DNA of 64,000 nt from Lutjanus erythropterus (taxonomy: Eukaryota > Chordata > Actinopteri > Lutjaniformes > Lutjanidae), in the NCBI GenBank assembly GCA_020091685.1, contig CM034612.1:24327158-24391157 (forward strand), read 5' to 3'. A program made the position numbers and the translations under genes. This document shows positions 47,400 to 60,401 of the stretch, piece after piece (the stretch's first letter is position 1; every line of letters starts with the position of its first letter). The notes under the pieces were generated by a model that worked only from the letters and a program-made list of their open reading frames with translations, had not been told where the DNA came from and searched no databases.

Positions 47400-47600
47400 A
47401 CTACTGGCAGCGAGCCCTGCCCTCTCATGTCCGGCGTTTGGAATTCCTCTGCCGTGAGCTCAGCAGCCGCTCCGTGCCGGCCGGCGCTCCTCTCTCTCTC
47501 TGGGCCCGGGGCAGCGCTCACTCCCTCCCTCGCCTCATTAGCCCGCTACAATGAGGCGGGCATGCTAGGAATGTGAGAGTGCATTCTTCCTCCATAACCC
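47400..47600. promoter_or_regulatory. GC-rich patch, possible distal regulatory element
   Basis: About 60% GC in a region otherwise near 36%, with 'ggaattcctctgccgtgagctcagcagccgc', 'gtgccggccggcgctcc' and 'gggcccggggcagcgc'. No open frame with splice sites fits. It lies about 8 kb upstream of podxl. A role as an enhancer is inference from composition alone. Confidence 0.25.
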
Positions 47601-47688
47601 CCCCAAAACAACTCCCCTCCGGTAACCTCCTCGGCACCTTCTGGGTCTCCTTTAAACACTCACTGTCCCCCCCACTGCCGTCCTCACA

Positions 47689-47707
47689 CACACACACACA
47701 CACACAC
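47689..47707. repeat. (CA)n microsatellite
   Basis: About nine CA units after a pyrimidine-rich stretch. Confidence 0.9.
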
Positions 47708-48399
47708 TCCTCCACATCTCACATAGCATCCCCCCTCACACATCTCCTCTCCCCCCTGTGGTTCCCCTCTTCACCAGGCTCAAACCTCCCACCTCAGTGC
47801 TCCTCACTGCGTCTTTTCCAAATATCACAGCTTTATGAAATTCTCTTAAGACGTGGTACCAATCGCGGGGAGATAAGACTCTGACCCTCCCCACAATTTA
47901 CTGCATTTTTTATATCAGCACTGAGCAGATTTATTGGGGCAACATATGCAAGAGTCAAAGTTTCCTCTTCTTGTTATGTAGATTTGAAGGATAGTTGTGA
48001 CACATACTCAAACTCTCAATTCGTCATTCAGGATTTAGTAATTTAGTAATGTTCTCTGACTCATTCTTTTTCTTTCAGTGCATAAACAGGGTGAGGAAAC
48101 TGTAATTTAGCATCGGAAACTGCAGTCCATAAATAATTAGGGAGAGGAAAGGAAAGTTAAACCAACAGAGCGGAGGTACAAAACAATACAAGACTAAACA
48201 TTTTCACAGTGAAACTACAGTACAAGTGCCATCACACAAGATTTGCCATCACATGAAACAAAAGTTAAATCCCAGCAATACTGATGCAGAAAATTTTCAA
48301 CGATTTGTGTTTGTATTTGTTGAATTATTACTGTAAATGTTTTTTGGCTACTCGTGTGCAGTGAACAAGCTGTAAAGTTAGAAGACAGACAATATTATA

Positions 48400-49335
48400 C
48401 ACTGCCTGGCCAAAGAAAAAGTCACACACTCGATGGACCGCCTTTAGCTTTGATTACAGCATGCATTCACCATGGTATCATTTTGATAAGCTTTTGCAAT
48501 GTCACAGCATTTATTTCTGTCCAGAGTTGCGTTCATTTTTCACCAAGATCTTGTATTGATTATAGGAGGGTCAGATGCTGTGTAAAGTCTTCTCCAGCAC
48601 ATCCCAAAGATTTTCAGTGGGGTTAAAGTCTGGCCTCTGTGGTGGACAATCCATGTGTGAAAATGATGTCTCATGCTCCCTGAATCACTCTTTCACTATC
48701 TGAATCCTATGAATCCTGACATTGTCGTCTTGGAATATGTTGGTGTCATCAGGGAAGAAAAAATGCAGTGATGTAAAAACCTGATCATTCAGTATATTCA
48801 GGAGGTGAGCTGACCTCAGTTTTTGGACACATAATGTCGCTGAACCTCGACCTGAGCAACTGAAGCAACCCCAGATCATAACACTGTCCCCACAGATTCA
48901 TATGGTAGGCACTAGGCATGATGGGGGCATCACTTCAACCACCTCTCTTGACCTTTTTCCATTGCTCCAGAGTCCACTCCGATTTAAGATTTTTTTCTGA
49001 CCACATTTCTTCCTTGAAGATGATGTTTCACCACTGTCCTTCCAGGTTTTAATAATGTGTTGGACAGTTCCTAATTCAGTTTTAGTAGTTTCATCAATCT
49101 CCTTGGTTGTTTTCTTTGCTTGATGCAGGACAATAATTTGACTCAGAGTAGCATCTTTTCCATGACCACAGGATGTGTCTTCTGACATGGTTGTTTAAGA
49201 AATGAGAAGCTGCTCACTGCATCAGTTACGGTTAAATAACTTGTTACCAGCTGAAACATATTAATCACTGCAGTAATTATCCAATGAAGGCTCTTAGTTA
49301 AATCCAGGTGGTGACTTTTTTTTGGTCAGGCAGTG
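48400..49335 (-). mobile_element. Tc1/mariner element, internally deleted (936 bp)
   Basis: The ends CACTGCCTGGCCAAAGAAAA and, in inverse, CACTGCCTGACCAAAAAAAA are each flanked by TA (48398-48399 and 49336-49337). On the minus strand 49188-48898 gives the N-terminal helix-turn-helix part (LSQIIVLHQAKKTTKEIDET). It is followed directly by a C-terminal part ([28 protein letters not shown]) and then [20 protein letters not shown]. The second Asp and the Glu of the DDE core are present, but the middle of the gene with the first Asp is missing. It is a dead copy mobilisable only in trans. Confidence 0.88.
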
Positions 49336-49337
49336 TA

Positions 49338-50380
49338 TTTACAAGTATGTTTTCACTGGTAATCACTTGAAAATAGGAATTGTGTTTTCGTTACCTTAGA
49401 GTGAGATGTTTAAATCTACAGAGGGAGTGTTCCATGGAGGTCGCAATGTTCACTGCCATGTTTCAACAGACAAACCAAACACTGGCTCTAGATACAGTCT
49501 TTTGTGTTTTTTGCAAGTTTCGTACCATCTTAGTTTAGGGTCTCTTTTGTTTTATCCAAAATAGTCCAACATCCAGGCCATAAACAGCTCTCAACATATG
49601 TGGTTGAAACAGATGGTAAATCTGTAGCACATGCAGTGCAGCAGGATTGAGTAGATGGAGTGTTAGCCTTCACATTCAGGTTGATATCATGTCTGTACAA
49701 ATCTTAATTTCAGTAACAGCCGTCCCTCCCCTCACTTTTTTCCCCTTTGGATCTACCTATGTGCACTGATCTCATAAGTGGCCTCTCTGGAATCTACATG
49801 ACGGAAATCTGTCAGACCAACAGAGAACTTAAGTCCATGAGAACTACCAAAGAGAATGGAAAAAATGTATAATAATATAAAATATATCCCTGTAGCAGCT
49901 TCTACACTGTCAGTACTTACGTCAGTGAGTATTGACATCATGTTTCTGGGTCTGTAAACAGGATGTGATAATACCATGGAGTTGACTTTGGGCTATACCA
50001 GGGCCTGATTAAAAACACTGTAATTACTCTTTAATGTGTAAGAATCATTCTGTTATTCCGCACTTCGTAACACATAACGTACTGAACTTGTATTTCTGGT
50101 GGCACCATTCCATCAAGTGGAACAAGCTTTTATCAGCATTTCTCCAAAAGACAGCCTGACACGCTTGGAATCCTCTCTGAAGTGGTGTTGTGGGTTTGTC
50201 TGCGCAGCACGTGTTTGCACTGACCGCTCCACCCGAGGAACGTTGGTGTTGACGAGGCTTTTTTGGACACTTTCAGGCAGTTACTCATATAAACTGCATA
50301 AATTCCTAACTAAAAATCCACCCCTATCGCCTTCTGTCTGGACTGATGAGGGCAAACGAGGGTTGATTTGAAGTAAAATG
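49338..50380. other. intergenic, no gene seen
   Basis: Unremarkable AT-rich DNA; short open frames without splice support. Confidence 0.5.
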
Positions 50381-52090
50381 TACTAATCTGTCAAAATATG
50401 TATAAACACAATTTCTACAGCTTGTCGTGTGAACATAGAAGCTGTTTCTCTCTCTGCAGCTCCTGGCTCTTCATGTTTAGCTGCTGGGTGGGAGGATTAC
50501 ATTAAAATGGATTGCAATACAATTACTATTTGTTACTATGAAGTCAGTAAATGTAGTCAGTAACCAAATCTCAATATCACAACATTAAAGTAAGGTAACT
50601 TGATATCTTTCCATTACTTTTGGATCACCCCAATAACAAATGTGGTGAAAATGTTTAGCCTAAAATAATGTTTTATATTTGTTGATAGGTCTATTTATTT
50701 ATTTTTTCGAGAGATAATGAGTGGACAACAATCAGATTAGCTGGTTTCACTGAGTAAAACTGATCCTACTGTAATCTGGATACATCTTATTTTTCTGTAA
50801 CTGTTTTGCATCCTAATTATGTGAGTCCATTACACGTAATCAGTTACTCCCCGAGCCCGGCTGCAGATGAGCCATCTTTAATAGGTACTGGCTGAGGTGA
50901 GAATTTCAAATCTTTCATCAGGCCGTCCATGTTTGCTACTCTGTTCTGCAAAGCATGCTGAGTGTGGGAGGAGGCCTGACATGAGAGTGATGATAAGACG
51001 CAGAACACTCACACCTTGTTATCAGAAGCCTGGTACCAAGTGGATCTGCATCTGGAGCCTCAAGTACAGTGTGTGTGTGTGTGTGTTTCTGAAAGAAAAA
51101 GAGGTTTTGGGTCAGTGTCAGGAGGTTCTGCTCCAAGCAGATGCCTCTTTCCTCTGCTTTGACTGTGAGAAGCTTTGTTGTTAACCCGTCTTCCTTCAGT
51201 TCACACCGCCATGCCATCGCCTTCCCCTTTCAGAATGGACGGGGAGGACGAGGGGTCAAAGGTTAAAGGGAGGAAGGAGGTGACGTAGGATAACCTAAGA
51301 AAGGAGTGGAAGGATGGAGGATGGTGTGTGTGTGTGTATATGTGTGTGTGTGCGTGCGCCCTGGAGAAACATTCTCCAGACGCCATGCCTGAGGGGAGGC
51401 TATCGGGCCGAGGAGCCTCAGAGGAATCAGTGACAGCGGGGGTCAAACTGACAGACAGATACCTCTATCTGCCTGTGATAGGACACACTGAGCGCAGGTT
51501 TATCTGGAGGTGCTACTGCAGGGCTACGTCTCCGACTGACACCACGAACTGTCGTCCAGATCCACAGCAGACATCTCTGTCTGCTGCAGTGTTCCCTGAT
51601 GAATAAGGCTCTGTTTTCATGGCAAGCCATTTCCATCTCACCTTTTCACATCAACAACAGTGTGATGCTTAACAGGTGCATTCATTTTGAGCTTTCCACC
51701 ATTGTGTGCAAAAACCTTTGTCCTTAAATGTGTCCTATCAGTGTCCCATCTCTTCAGAAGTTTAATTCGAGAAGCATTCACAATGTATGTTCTACAAAAA
51801 AATCTTATTCTACCTACTCTTTTGTCACCTTCCTCATTTTTCAACATTGAATCTTCTTTCAAACATCAAAACGCTCTTTCATATTGTCAGAAATGTGCAC
51901 ACATTCACATTCACACATTTTCATGTAATTTCAACCTTTATCTATATTTTCCAACTATTCCATATAGTATGAGATATATTCAGCTTTTCAGTTCTATTCA
52001 TAAAAAACTATTTCCAACAATCTTCATACAAATTAAAAGCAACCATTTCAGTTTACCTCCCAGCCCTTGTTTAAACAATGCATCGTAATG
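50381..52090. other. intergenic with GT microsatellites, no gene seen
   Basis: GT runs near 51068-51085 and 51325-51355 explain the Thr-His and Val-Cys stretches in open frames. The GC-richer part 51360-51600 has open frames on both strands but nothing recognised. Confidence 0.5.
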
Positions 52091-52570
52091 CCTCAGTTTC
52101 CAGCTCCCATAATTTCATGGTAATTAAGTAGTAATTACAAGTAATATATTTGAAATTGCCAACAAATTCCCCCTAAATTTCATGGTTTATTATGTGATAA
52201 TTAGGAAGGACTGTTTTCATGTAGTCAGTGGTAATTACCAAGTAACATTTGAAATTTCTTAGAATTCTTCTTATCAGTTATGATACTTGCTAATTATCAC
52301 ATATTTACCACGAACTGTGGGGTAAATTTTCAGTTTATTTCAAAGAAAGTTCAAAGAGTAATTATCAGCTACGTGCATGAAAATGATATGATATGATCAT
52401 ATGCTTACCAGAAAATATGGGAGTAATTTGTGAGTAAATTAGGAGAAATTTCTAATATGTTGCTCTCTAATTAAACACCCACTACATGAAAATGATACTA
52501 ATTATCACATATGTAACCATGAAATTTGGAGGTAATCTGTGGGTCATTTCTAAAAAAAAACAAAAAACAA
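52090..52570. repeat. 'aattaccatgaaattt' degenerate repeat array
   Basis: Repeated words 'tttcatggtaatta', 'aattatcacatatttacca', 'atgaaatttggaggtaatt' in both orientations over about 480 bases. Confidence 0.6.
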
Positions 52571-53779
52571 AAACTCAAACATATTATTTCATAGTTACAA
52601 CCTATTTACAATAAAATTATGGAATCTGGCAATTGAGGTGTTACCCAGTGCACAATTTTACAGCCTTCATCCCTTCCCCTTTTTTCAACTATTCCTACTG
52701 CATTCGACCTCTGTATCCCATTCATACTAATTAGACCATTTCCTCTTGTCCAACTGTTTTTCAGCTGCTTCTTCATACAACTTAAAGCCAGCAATTCAGT
52801 TCAGCATCAGCTTTTTCGCTCACCTTAAAATATTCCACATCAATCATACATTAAGATTTGAATATCTACTGCTGATGATGACTGTGATATGGTCGAAATC
52901 ACCAGAACGAGGGACAAGACAGGGGACGTCCTGCAAAGAGCGACAAAGTCCACATGTGGAGGATGTTGAAATGGATGACGGGTCAAACTAACACGGGACT
53001 TTCACCCAGGAGACAGCAGTTTGTGTACAATGTAAAACCAAAAATCAATTTCACAGATTGAACTTTAGTATCTAAGTTACTTACAACAGACTTACATCAT
53101 GTACATAACTGGGATTAAGTAGCTAACGTACTTATATTAACCTAAACAGCCAAACACCAATCTTATCTTAACCTTAATAAACTAGTTTTTTTGCCCAACA
53201 ATATCCAAGCTGTGACGGTTTCATGGCATTAAACACAATGAAGATCACTGTGACAACAAAGGTCACCTGACTGTTTTTACCATGACATGCAAAAAGCTTA
53301 AAATACATAGACATGACATGCAAAATGTCCTTAAAAACATTGCAGAATCTTCCAATATCATTGTTCCAATATCATAGCATCTGGTGCCAACAGCCAAAGG
53401 CTCTTGGATTCTGGTGTAAATCCAGATAACACAACAGATAGCCCGGCCAACATTTCCTTTTTCATTCTCCTGTCATTAGCAACTTGATTAGATGAGTTGT
53501 GGGCTAATCTGTATAAACAGATACGGCTAATAATAAGCCTAATAAAAACCTAAATTGTCATCGGACAGTAGGTGATAGGGTCTAAGACTGCATTTCAGCC
53601 AGTGTGTTCTGCCTCTCTTGCTCCCCACATGGACTATTCACCTGAATGCAACCAAAGCCTGCTCAAATGTGATTGGTCAAAACTACTTGGACTACAAACA
53701 GAAGCCAGAACGCTTATGATAACAAAACTTTGTCCCCTGCCAACAGATTCTGCATGCATATGCAGATATTAAATGTTCA

Positions 53780-54200
53780 CTAGTACTGGCAGAATAGAAA
53801 CCAAAAGCCTGACAGTGAGCTGTTGCAAGTTGCAAGGAAAAGTTTGTTTAAACAGTTCAGGCAAGGTCAAACACCGGCAGATCCGTTGTACAGGTAAACA
53901 AATCCAGAAAGGGACAGGCTAGTGTCCAAAATCCACAACACAAGCAAGCAAGGTCAAAACATTCAGATCAGGCGAAAAAACAGGACAAGAGTGCTGGAAA
54001 GCTTCACAAAACACACAAGACAAGATGCAAAAGAGCAAGTGAAAGTGAACTGTTATATATACTGAGTGACTGATGAAGGAGCAACACTTGACAGGATGGG
54101 CAGGGAAAACCTGTCAGCTTTAAGGGGGCGGAGTCACAGCTTCGACCAAAAGCAAAGACATTCGTCTCGGCAGGCAGTAGCCACTAAGTGTCACACCAGA
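53780..54200. mobile_element. possible solo LTR or LTR fragment
   Basis: 'gttcaggcaaggtcaaacaccggcagatcc', 'gcaaggtcaaaacattcagatcaggc', a tata-containing stretch ('ctgttatatatactgagtg') and 'aagggggcggagtcacagc' are reminiscent of fish LTR sequences. TG...CA boundaries and a target duplication were not established. Confidence 0.3.
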
Positions 54201-54629
54201 ATTTCCCATTGACCATCACTTTGCTCCAGGACAAGGTATGTCGAAAAACTACAAGCAAGATATTTTTCTAGGGATATTGGTCCGCAAAAGCACAAATGCT
54301 AATACTTTTGACTTTTGATTGCCTGTCATTTTGGAGATCTGGTGACATTTTCATACTCGTGAACCCATACAGCAGGCCCTCATGCTCTGTTTGGAAACAC
54401 CTACATCTATTATGTTTCTTCACTCCTTGCTCAGGTAGGTGTGGTTGGAAAAAACCTTCAGATGGGCCAAAAGCCCTCAGGTCCTCCAAAACTACCTTTC
54501 CCAATGTCCAAAGACAACTTTAGAAAAATCAGAGAAAACAAACCGAGTCCAGTAGAGTTAAATGTGATAAGAGGTTTCCTGTAGTTCAAGTGCAGATAGA
54601 GCAAACTGAAGGATGGTCCACTGAGTTGG

Positions 54630-54663
54630 GCTGTATTATTATTATTATTATTATTATTATCAA
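54630..54663. repeat. (TTA)n microsatellite
   Basis: Nine to ten ATT units, with a further short run and 'agtagtagtag' just after. Confidence 0.9.
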
Positions 54664-55546
54664 TATTGTTATTATTATCAGTAGTAGTAGTTTGGGCTGA
54701 TATATGCTAATGAGGGATGGGTTCAGGTTGAGTTCAGACAGAATTTTGTCAGACTTGGGCCTTTTACAGGCTCAACTTTCCAGGCTTGATTAAAGTTCTA
54801 CCTGACCTCCACAGGAAAAAAAAACATTTCCACATATGCTTCCCACAGCAGGGTTTGATATTAACCATAGCCTGATGGCTACAAAAAGTTACTTTGTGAC
54901 CACCAAGTTTCATCCCTTCACCAACATGACGTTACAGGTCCACAAACATCCCGATCCCTTTGCACCTTTTAGCTCAACATTCTGCAAAAACAGTGAACAG
55001 CACTCATAATTGACTGCCATTATGTTGGGGCTACTGAAGTATGGGTTTACTAAGTCTACTCAAACTGTTAATGTGATCCTTACCAGAAACACAAGAGACA
55101 GACCATGCAATGAACAAAATGGTGACAAATTTAGGAGTAAATGGAAGCAGTAGTTCAAGTAGAGTATGGTACATCTAAGGATGGATTCTACTGCAATGTG
55201 TGCTGCTAGTCTCCTCGCCTAGTCAAGAAGTGTAGTTTGTTTCAATCCATTGGTAACACAAGTGTCACAATTAAAGACAGCTGTGTTAGTTGTGTTAAAT
55301 TGCCTCTTCTGTATTATTTTTACATCAATTTAAATTTGGACCACCAAAAATGTACTTTGGCCATCAAATATAGGGGCTTGGTGGCTAACAATTTACACAT
55401 GGAATGGCCTGATTTCCACTAAATTAGCTGTGGACTGTCAACTTCATCTGGATTGAACGGTGTAGCAACTCCATTGAGACATAATGTGAACTGTTTACAA
55501 GATCTCACAGGGAAACTGCAATTAAATTTGCTCAGCACAAGAAACC

Positions 55547-56517
55547 CAGAGGTGGCAAAACTGCAAACATTCTGCAGTCAAGTAGCAGTACAGATACAAC
55601 TTCTTTACTCAAGTAAAAGTGAAAGTACAGGCTCTGAAATTTCCTAAAAGTATAAAAAATAAAATCTAGCCTTCTGACAAACATTTCTACATACTGTACT
55701 TTATGAGCAAAGCTAACTGAACCTCACTCTCCATAGTCTTCCTCTCTGTCTGTGTCATCATCTCGTTATCTCGTTATGTTCTTTCTCTCTTGCTACACCT
55801 TTTTATATCATTTTTTTCTTGTACGTCTTTAGCGCCGTTTTCTTCTTGTCACGTCTCTTGTGTTGTTTTGGTCTTGTTAGATTGTTCATTCATCCCTCTG
55901 TCGATTTCGTCTTGTCCTTTTCATCTTGTTACATCTTTTTCGCCGTTTTCGTCTTGTTATGTCTTTTTGACTATTTTGTCTTGTTGCATTGCTTTTTCAT
56001 CTTATGTCTTTACACCATCTTTGTCTTGTTACATTATTTTTTAGTCATGGTACGTCTTTTATGCTGTTTCATCTTGTTGCATCTTTTTGACGATTTCATC
56101 TTGTCATTTTCGCTTTGTTACATCTTTTGTGCCATCTTGTTACATTGTTTTTTCATCTTCATCATCTTTTGAAAATATGTCATTTTTGTCTCATTACATC
56201 TTTTACACCGTCTTGTCGCATCTTTTACGATATTTTCAACTCGTTACACTGTTTTTACATCTTGTTACATCTTGTTACATCTTTTACATCGTTGCTGTCC
56301 TGTTACATCTACTCTCATTGGTTTCATCTTGCATGAAAGCTCATGTAACTAACCAGGTTTGAAAATGTGAGGAGTAGAAGGTGCAGCTATTTGTGTTCAA
56401 ATGTAAGAAGTAAAAGTAAAAAGTTATCAGAAAAATACTCAAGTAAAGTACAGATACCTCAAAAATCTCCTGAAGTACAGTACCAAAGAATCTGTACTTT
56501 GTTATTTTCTATCCCTG
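55547..56517 (+). mobile_element. hAT-like element with internal satellite
   Basis: It starts CAGAGGTGGCAAAACTGCAA, passes 'ttctttactcaagtaaaagtgaaagtacag', then about 35 units of 'cttgttacatctttta' (55760-56330), and ends 'aatctgtactttgttattttctatccctg'. The flanks aagaaacc (55539-55546) and gagaaaac (56518-56525) match at 6 of 8 positions, consistent with an old 8-bp duplication. The copy at 35515-36126 is the same family in reverse. Confidence 0.72.
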
Positions 56518-57649
56518 GAGAAAACCTCTCTTGAATTTAATGACCCCATGACCTTTCCTCTAAAGCCACCTTCATGGCAAATGTCACACTTTAAACCCCA
56601 CAAATGTTAATATGGGCAGATTCATCACTGTCTTCTCCAGAGACTTTAAACTTTAAGTTCTCCCTGGAGTGTGTAGTATTGGGGAATAAAGCCACAGTAC
56701 AACTTGAACTTGGACTCTGAGTCTTACGAGGTTGTTTGCTGTTATTTATAGAGTGTCTTAAATATAACAAAGGGATGGGTGGATTGGGAGGGAGAGGAGA
56801 CAAATGGGTAAACCTGCAGAAAAGAAGGAAAAGGAAAGGGAGGAGGCTGGGTTGTGTCTTTGTCGGGAGCAGCTCCTCAGACAGAAGATCTATGTGCAGC
56901 CAGTTTATTGTGAGAGTGTGTGTCTATTTGTCTGTCCGTCAAGGGATGTGCGAACCCCGCGAGCAGACACTGCACCGTGCTGTTTATTCACAGAGGAGGG
57001 GGGGCGGCACAGGAAACAGCCAACAGGAGCTTCCCGGGGAAAAAGGCGAGGGGCGATCCCTGATGTTCTATAGGAGGAAATGAGCCATGTGGGCGTGGGC
57101 CTGACGGAGACCACTTCCAGCCCGGGGGCCCTGAGGTGGTGCCACCCGCAGGAAATATGACATTTTACATTGACATTACATGTACATTGAGGTATTTAGC
57201 TTATCGAGAATGACTGAGTATGATAAAGCCCAAAGTCAGAGATTGACCAAGATTACAACCAATGAATGGCAGGGAGTGAATGGTTCACAGCCCAAACGTG
57301 TTTCCTGTGACCCCAAAATTCTATTTGAACTAGATTAGAAAAATAAACTTAGGTCTACATATACACAAAGTATATTGGAGTGTGTGAAGGAGGAGAAATC
57401 TGGATAAGAGGTTTTACTTCAAGTGGCCTGGAGTCATTCATTAAGTCATTTTTAGGGCAAGACCACTTCTGTCTTTGATGAATACAAATTTATTGGTACA
57501 AAGTAGGTCACCAAGGCCAAAACTAATGGCGCAATAACGATAAGTGATAATTACGTTGTAAATGGACAAAACAGTAGTAGAACAATTGGCTGAAAATTAG
57601 CCTGGTCAGACATTATTAGAATTTATACAACAGTTAATTCCGACCCAGT

Positions 57650-58680
57650 TTGATTGGACGAGAGACACTGAATGAGTACACTGTGGGGACATGGAATGTC
57701 ACCTCGCTGGGGGGGAAAGGAGCCTGAGCTAGTGTGGGAGGTTGATCAGTACTGGCTAGCGATAGTCGGGCTCACCTCCACGTACAGTCGGGGCTCTGGA
57801 ACCCAACTCCTTGAGAGAGGCTGGACTCTTTTCTACTCTGGAGTTGCCCATGGTGAGAGGTGGTGGGCTGGTGTGGGCTTGCTTATAGCCCCCCAGCTCA
57901 GCTGCCATGTGTTGGAGTTTTCCTCGGTGAATGAGAGAGTCGTTGCCCTGCGCCTTCGGGTCGGGGATAGGTGTCTCACTGTTGTTTCGGCCTATGGGCC
58001 GAACGGCAATGCAGAGTACCCGGCTTTCTTGGAGACCTTGGGAGGGGTGCTGGAAAGTGCTCCAACTGGGGACTCCATCGTTCTGCTGGGGGACTTCAAC
58101 GCCCACGTGGGTGGCGACAGTGTTACCTGGAGGGGCGTGACTGGGAGGAACAGCCCCCCCCCCATCTGAACCCAAGTGGTGTTCTGTTATTGAACTTCTG
58201 TGCTAGTCGCAGTTTATCCATAACGATGTTCAAGCATAAGGGTGTCCATCAGTGCACGTGGCACGGGGACACCCTAGGTCGGAGGTCAATGATCGACTTT
58301 GTAGTCATGTCAACTGACCTTTGGCCGTGTGTCTTGGACACTCGGGTGAAGAGAGGGGCTGAGCTGTCAACTGATCACCACCTGGTGGTGAGCTGGATCC
58401 GCTGGCGGAGGAGGAAGCTGGACAGACTTGGCAGGCCCAAACATATTGTGAGGGTCTGTTGGGAACATCTGGTGGAACCCTCTGTCAGAGGGGTCTTCAA
58501 CAAATTTGTTTATCTTTGGCACTTGGTTGCACTAATGTAAATGTTACATGTTTACATGCAGTATTTAATATTTGTCTTTTTTCTATGTTTTCTTTTTCTG
58601 TTAAAGGTTTTTCACCTGAACCGAATGAACTGAATGAACTAAATGAACTGAATTATCTTCAAATAAAAGAAGGAAGAAAA
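57650..58680 (+). mobile_element. non-LTR retrotransposon relic: endonuclease domain only
   Basis: Two frames (57672-58169 and the continuation to about 58510) give an APE-type endonuclease. They include [46 protein letters not shown] (conserved DFN.H), RRSMIDFVV and the SDH-equivalent STDHHLVVSWIRW. Frameshifts lie in a G run near 57708-57714 and a C run near 58153-58163. After VFNKF (about 58503) the family sequence stops and a 3' end with 'gaatgaactgaatgaact' repeats follows, so the reverse transcriptase is lost by internal deletion. Clade uncertain; it resembles abundant fish elements. Confidence 0.8.
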
Positions 58681-60401
58681 GGAAAAACTTTGTCATCCTT
58701 TCAAGTTGGGAATTGCACAGGGATTAAAACAGAACTTGACAGTATCTGCTGTACAGGTTCTACAGCTTAATTGATTAACTTTTAAATGATCTGTTGAAAC
58801 CTGCCAGAGCAACTGCTTTCTTTGGCATAAAACCACCTCATATCTACCTCATATAACCTCTTGGAAAATCAAGACAAGTGTCTGGCATAAACCACATGTG
58901 CCACACATCATAAGATTTATAGACTAAATTGATTTGCAATGTATGTCCTTAGATGGCCTTTAAAATACATAAAACCCAAGAACAAATACACAAGAAACAG
59001 TACAACACGCATATTATTATGCAATCTTATCAACTCCCTTACCAAGATTTTAATTGCTAGGAGGTATGTCATCTTAAGAGGCTTAGCTCTTTGCTGCCTG
59101 TGACCACGAAAATTACACAATAAATTCAGTGTGAAAAGATCATTGAGTGCATGAAACTATTTAGAGCGTGAAATGGCTGGTGATCTTTAAGTATGTAAGT
59201 TTGCTTTTGCAACCTTGCTCATCATTTGAACGTGCTTCTTAAATTTTAGGTGAGAATTCACATTAGACATTACAAGTACATTATTGACTCTCCAGGTAAT
59301 GTATTTCTTAAATCCCTCAATTTTTAAGACACTATTTTGCTGTTTTAGTTGTCTGTCCACAGTGGCGTTATGGTAAAATAATTATATTGCCAACATTAGC
59401 ATGCATGAAATTGACAATAGGTCTTCTGTATTTGGTGCTGGCATTAACAGCACAGCATAGTGGAGGGAAGTGGCATATGGCTGCTCTGATCCTTGAATTA
59501 AATCCATAGACTAATGGGCAACGTGTTGAACAGGTTTCAGAGGTAAGATGTTCTCACTCTGTGGCAGTGGGGATGGGACTCATCGACATCATGATGTCAT
59601 CGACAATGCTGAAACTCCTCGCACACAATCGCCTAAAGTGTTTTAAAGCCCAGCCCTAGTTGACATGATATAAACTTTGTTTGATCATAAAGCCTGATGT
59701 TACTCTATTCTGTGGCTGCAGACTGAAGCCAACAGTTAACAGTGACAAACAGGTAGATTTGTAGTAAATAGAAATGAAAAATCTGTATTTCCATGCATGG
59801 CCATGCACTGTCTCTCTCAATGGAAGCCTGCTTCTGCAAGACTAAACAATGACTTGGTCAATCATTGAGAAAAACTAAGAAAATACGGGCAGAGGGCAGA
59901 GTCCACCACCACACACTTCAACTGGATCATAGGTGATGATTGAAAGGAATTACGTAAAATATATATCTTGTTTTTTTTTCAGGAAAATGCTGCAGAGTAT
60001 GCCTTTAATAAATTGTAAGTTGATATGAAATGAGTAATGAGTAAAATACTCTATGTAATAATTGATGCACTAGTTGATAGATATATGCAGAATAATCATC
60101 AGAAAGCTGTGATCTGCACCACCAGGCTAAGCAATCAGTTTTGTACCTGTAATAAAACAAAAGGAAGGTGTGGTGTCTGGTGATATGACAGGATTATGTG
60201 AGAACAAAATGTCTGAACCTTACATTAAAGATTGATGACATGTTTCAGCACATATGGATGTCACTGAGTCAACGGGGGGGTGTTTGCATTCAAGCATAAC
60301 AGGTTCAGTCAGGCGTTGTGGGAAGGTGTACCTCTTCTCACCCAAGGTATAAGTGTTGCCGCCTCAAAGCTTGTCTAGTCCTTTGCATACCTCCCTGCAT
60401 G
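58681..60401. other. region upstream of hal
   Basis: AT-rich, no coding signal on either strand. The hal promoter and any 5' non-coding exon should lie in its right-hand part; no TATA box or other diagnostic element was recognised. Confidence 0.5.

Noticed and set aside
56736-57083. 115-residue plus-strand frame rich in Arg/Gly
   Set aside because: Purine-rich low-complexity DNA with an overlapping frame of similar length; no recognised motif.
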